From Chloroflexota bacterium (GTDB lineage: Bacteria; Chloroflexota; Anaerolineae; SpSt-313), in the NCBI GenBank assembly GCA_029553955.1, contig JAKPJZ010000036.1:1-41073 (forward strand): a stretch of 41,073 nucleotides of DNA. Direction: 5' to 3'. Positions 39,272 to 41,073 of this stretch are shown in pieces (position 1 is the first letter of the stretch; every line of letters begins with the position of its first letter). The position numbers were made by a program, and so were the translations under genes. The notes under the pieces were generated by a model, which was given only the letters and a program-made list of their open reading frames with translations, ran no database searches and had not been told where the DNA came from.

Positions 39272-39355
39272 ATCGCAGAGGCGCAGAGGGCGCAGCGGTT
39301 GTAGGAGCGAGGTTGCCTCGCCCCACCGCCTCCGCGTCCTCTGCGCCTCTGCGAT
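39272..39355. repeat. inverted repeat with CGCAGAGGCGCAG arms
   Basis: Outer arms 39272-39289 (ATCGCAGAGGCGCAGAGG) and 39338-39355 are exact; inner parts pair imperfectly. It is related to the palindrome at 20761-20821 and located just downstream of the DUF6485 stop (39388). Confidence 0.88.
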
Positions 39356-39387
39356 AGATATCCTCATCGGTTTGAGGGGGAGCTTCG

Positions 39388-39588
39388 CTAGCGCTCGGAC
39401 CTTCTCGTCTGGATAAAGCGCGCGATCGAGCGGTCGTAGGTGCGCTCGACTTCGGGTGGGAAGTAGCAGGCCGGCAACTCGCCTGCCTTGCGGTGCTGGG
39501 CGATGCAGCGGCAGCACTGCCCGTGATAGGCACACCCTGTGTAGGTGCAGTTGCAGTGGGCCAGGTTGGCCTCCTGCCGGCATTCCAT
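39388..39588 (-). CDS. DUF6485-type cysteine-rich small protein
   Basis: 66-aa protein with eight cysteines in the first 41 residues: MECRQEANLAHCNCTYTGC, then GQCCRCI and LPAC, followed by YFPPEVERTYDRSIARFIQ. The pattern and the ELPACYFPPEVERTYDRS ending match the DUF6485 family as I remember it. The cysteines suggest metal or cluster binding; no function is established. GGGAGG lies 6 nt before the ATG. It follows the GT4 gene by 18 bp, so they form an operon. Confidence 0.88.
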   Translation of the reverse strand: MECRQEANLAHCNCTYTGCAYHGQCCRCIAQHRKAGELPACYFPPEVERTYDRSIARFIQTRRSER

Positions 39589-39606
39589 ACGTAGCCTCCC
39601 TCTTTG

Positions 39607-40713
39607 CTAGTGAGCCAGCATCTGCCGGTAGACATCCACCGTGGCGCGGGCGATCTGCGCCTGGGTGTAGTGGGCCAGCACGCGCCGGCGGCCGCTGGTG
39701 GCCAGCTCGGCGCGCAGGGCGCGGTCGTCGTGCAGGCGCTGCAGCGCGGCGCGCAAGGCCGCGGCATCGCCCTCGGCAAAGACCAGGCCGGCCTCGCCGA
39801 TGACGTTGGGAATTTCACCCGAGCTCGACCCCACCACCGCCACCTCGCAGGCCATGGCCTCGATGAGCACGCGCCCGAACTGCTCCTTCCAGTTGCTCGT
39901 CGTCAGCGAGGGCAGGGCCAGGGCGTGCACCTGGTTGTAGAAGCGCGGCATCTCCAGCGAAGGGATGCGCGGCTCGAACGTCACCCGCCCGGCGACGCCC
40001 AGGGCCGCGGCGCGCGCCTCCAGCTCGGCCTGCTGCGGCCCCGAGCCCGGAAGGCGCAGCCGCCAATCGCCCTGCAGGCCGGCCAGGGCGTCGATGAGGA
40101 GCAGGAGGCCCTTGGCGGCGACAAAACGCCCGGCATAACCGACGACGAACGGCGCAGCGGCCGGCCGCGCCTCGGGCATGGGGCGATAGATCTCGGGGTC
40201 CACGCCGAACTGGGGGATCAGCGCCGCCGGCCCACGGTAACCCTTCCAGCGCAATACGGCTTCAGCCTCCTGGTTGCCGACCAGGGCATAGTCGGTGTGA
40301 CGCAGCACCGCGCTCTCGAGGCTGCGGAAGGGCGGCGGGTAGCGCCGGGCCAGGTTCTGCCAGGTGAAGAACAGGCTGCGCGCGCCCACGGCCCGCGCCT
40401 GGCGCAGGGCGAGGTAAGTCGCCAGGTTGTAGGGCTCCTCATCGATGTGGCAGATATCGGGCCGCAGACGGCGCAGCGCCGGCCCGAGCGCCGGATAGTA
40501 GTGCAGGTGGTAATGGCCGTTCAACGCCATCGGCAGCACCTGCAGCGCATAGCCTTGCGTGTGGGCGCGTTCGAGCATCATGACGCGCCCGTTCTCGCGC
40601 CAATAGGGCGGCACCAGCGCGGTCAGCTCGACCCCCGGCAGCGCCGCCATCTCTTCCAGCTTGCGCTGATAGGCGCCCACAATGCACGCCTTTGACAGCA
40701 TCACGACACGCAC
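39607..40713 (-). CDS. GT4-family glycosyltransferase (GT-B fold)
   Basis: 368-aa cytoplasmic GT-B glycosyltransferase using a nucleotide-sugar donor. N-terminal acceptor domain: VVMLSKACIVGAYQRKLEEM, DICHIDEEPYNLATYLALR. C-terminal donor domain: FVVGYAGRFVAAKGLLLLID, then VHALALPSLTTSNWKEQFGR with the conserved E-x7-E loop (WKEQFGRVLIEAMACEV) and SSSGEIPNVIGEAGLVF. All GT4 hallmarks are present. GTG at 40713 preceded by GAGGTG is chosen; an ATG at 40725 without RBS would add four residues. The acceptor is unknown, probably an envelope or exopolysaccharide glycan. Confidence 0.92.
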   Translation of the reverse strand: MRVVMLSKACIVGAYQRKLEEMAALPGVELTALVPPYWRENGRVMMLERAHTQGYALQVLPMALNGHYHLHYYPALGPALRRLRPDICHIDEEPYNLATYLALRQARAVGARSLFFTWQNLARRYPPPFRSLESAVLRHTDYALVGNQEAEAVLRWKGYRGPAALIPQFGVDPEIYRPMPEARPAAAPFVVGYAGRFVAAKGLLLLIDALAGLQGDWRLRLPGSGPQQAELEARAAALGVAGRVTFEPRIPSLEMPRFYNQVHALALPSLTTSNWKEQFGRVLIEAMACEVAVVGSSSGEIPNVIGEAGLVFAEGDAAALRAALQRLHDDRALRAELATSGRRRVLAHYTQAQIARATVDVYRQMLAH

Positions 40714-40812
40714 TTGACACCTCATTGCCAGACACTGGTCGCCTCAATTATACCCGACCCGCCCCGCCGCGCCAACCCCTCGCGCCAGGTCGTGTTTGCA
40801 GACCGTCGTAGC

Positions 40813-40922
40813 CTAGTAGTCCGTCGCACTGATTTTGATGGGCGTAGCCTAGCCCCCCTTGGCCGCCAACGGCGGCTTCGTGGGCGTCGTAGCCCATCAA
40901 AATCAGTGCGACGGACTACTAG
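40813..40922. repeat. 31-bp perfect inverted repeat enclosing a GTAGCC element
   Basis: Arms 40813-40843 (CTAGTAGTCCGTCGCACTGA...) and 40892-40922 are exact inverted copies. The interior (40844-40891) is the long form of the short element with its GGCCGCC/GGCGGC hairpin (copy 5, 40841-40890). The word CCTAGTAGT also occurs after the metallophosphoesterase (about 38375). Confidence 0.94.
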
Positions 40923-41073
40923 GGCCAATACAGTTCAAATAAGCCGGGCGACTGCAAGTCGCGCCTAGAGGGCCTGCGGCCGGGCGTCGGCCTGCGCCGA
41001 CGCGGCCGTGGCGACCAGCCCACGGCAGCGCGCTGCTGCGCGCCAAGGGGTGGGCGCCCGGCGCCGCAGCGCC
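40923..41073. other. window end, no gene assigned
   Basis: Contains a small GCGACT/AGTCGC hairpin (40948-40962). A minus-strand frame ending at a TAG near 40967 reads LVATAASAQADARPQAL and could be the C-terminus of a gene beyond the window, but nothing identifies it. Confidence 0.3.

Noticed and set aside
1..41073. tRNA, rRNA, integron or prophage signatures
   Set aside because: No tRNA cloverleaf, rRNA segment, integrase, attC-like site or phage structural gene was recognised by eye; tRNAscan-type tools would be needed to exclude a tRNA fully.

Overview
High-GC bacterial chromosome segment, most likely from a Chloroflexota lineage. That placement rests on the style of the CRISPR locus, the protein types (YkcB-like GT39, YfhO, DUF6485, a small RRM protein, Gcl/IclR) and an unusually heavy load of short dispersed repeats. 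It is an inference from memory of those families, not a database result. No rRNA, tRNA, prophage or complete insertion sequence was recognised.

Layout. (1) 1-11.5 kb: the trailer end of a CRISPR array (three 37-bp repeats) and a complete minus-strand type I cas operon reading toward it: WYL regulator, cas8 (Cst1-like), cas7 (Cst2/DevR-like), cas5, cas3, cas6, cas1, cas2, cas4 and a second Cas4-like nuclease of the Csa1 family. This is a type I-B (Tneap-like) effector with an I-A-style double-Cas4 adaptation module. cas6 carries an in-frame 75-bp tandem repeat in its linker. (2) 11.5-17.1 kb: a repeat-rich, decaying zone with a small zinc-finger-like protein, a broken MFS exporter, a GT39/YkcB-like membrane glycosyltransferase and the remains of a MacB-type ABC transporter cut by a MITE. 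(3) 17.1-23.3 kb: a response regulator/histidine kinase pair, two membrane proteins, a GyrI-like remnant and an MBL-fold hydrolase. (4) 23.3-29.1 kb: deoxynucleoside kinase, glmS, two CPBP intramembrane proteases and an RRM RNA-binding protein with a long leader. (5) 29.1-32.0 kb: glyoxylate carboligase (gcl) divergent from an IclR regulator, with promoters and two matching operator-like palindromes. (6) 32.4-41.1 kb: YfhO-like membrane protein, class V aminotransferase (SufS-like), a metallophosphoesterase interrupted by one in-frame UGA exactly where a cysteine is expected (selenoprotein candidate or nonsense mutation), a small membrane protein, a DUF6485 Cys-rich protein and a GT4 glycosyltransferase.

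Between genes there are at least five repeat classes: a 153-bp/130-bp MITE family with conserved TIRs and 9-bp target duplications; very long perfect palindromes (up to 88 bp with no spacer); a 55/27-bp tandem array; a 43-nt palindromic core that seeds tandem repeats in two places; and a short GTAGCC...GGGCG element present five times. The most interesting leads are the UGA gene at 37349-38377, the spacerless palindromes sharing a CG|CG centre, the MITEs sitting immediately upstream of promoters, and the repeat expansion inside cas6.
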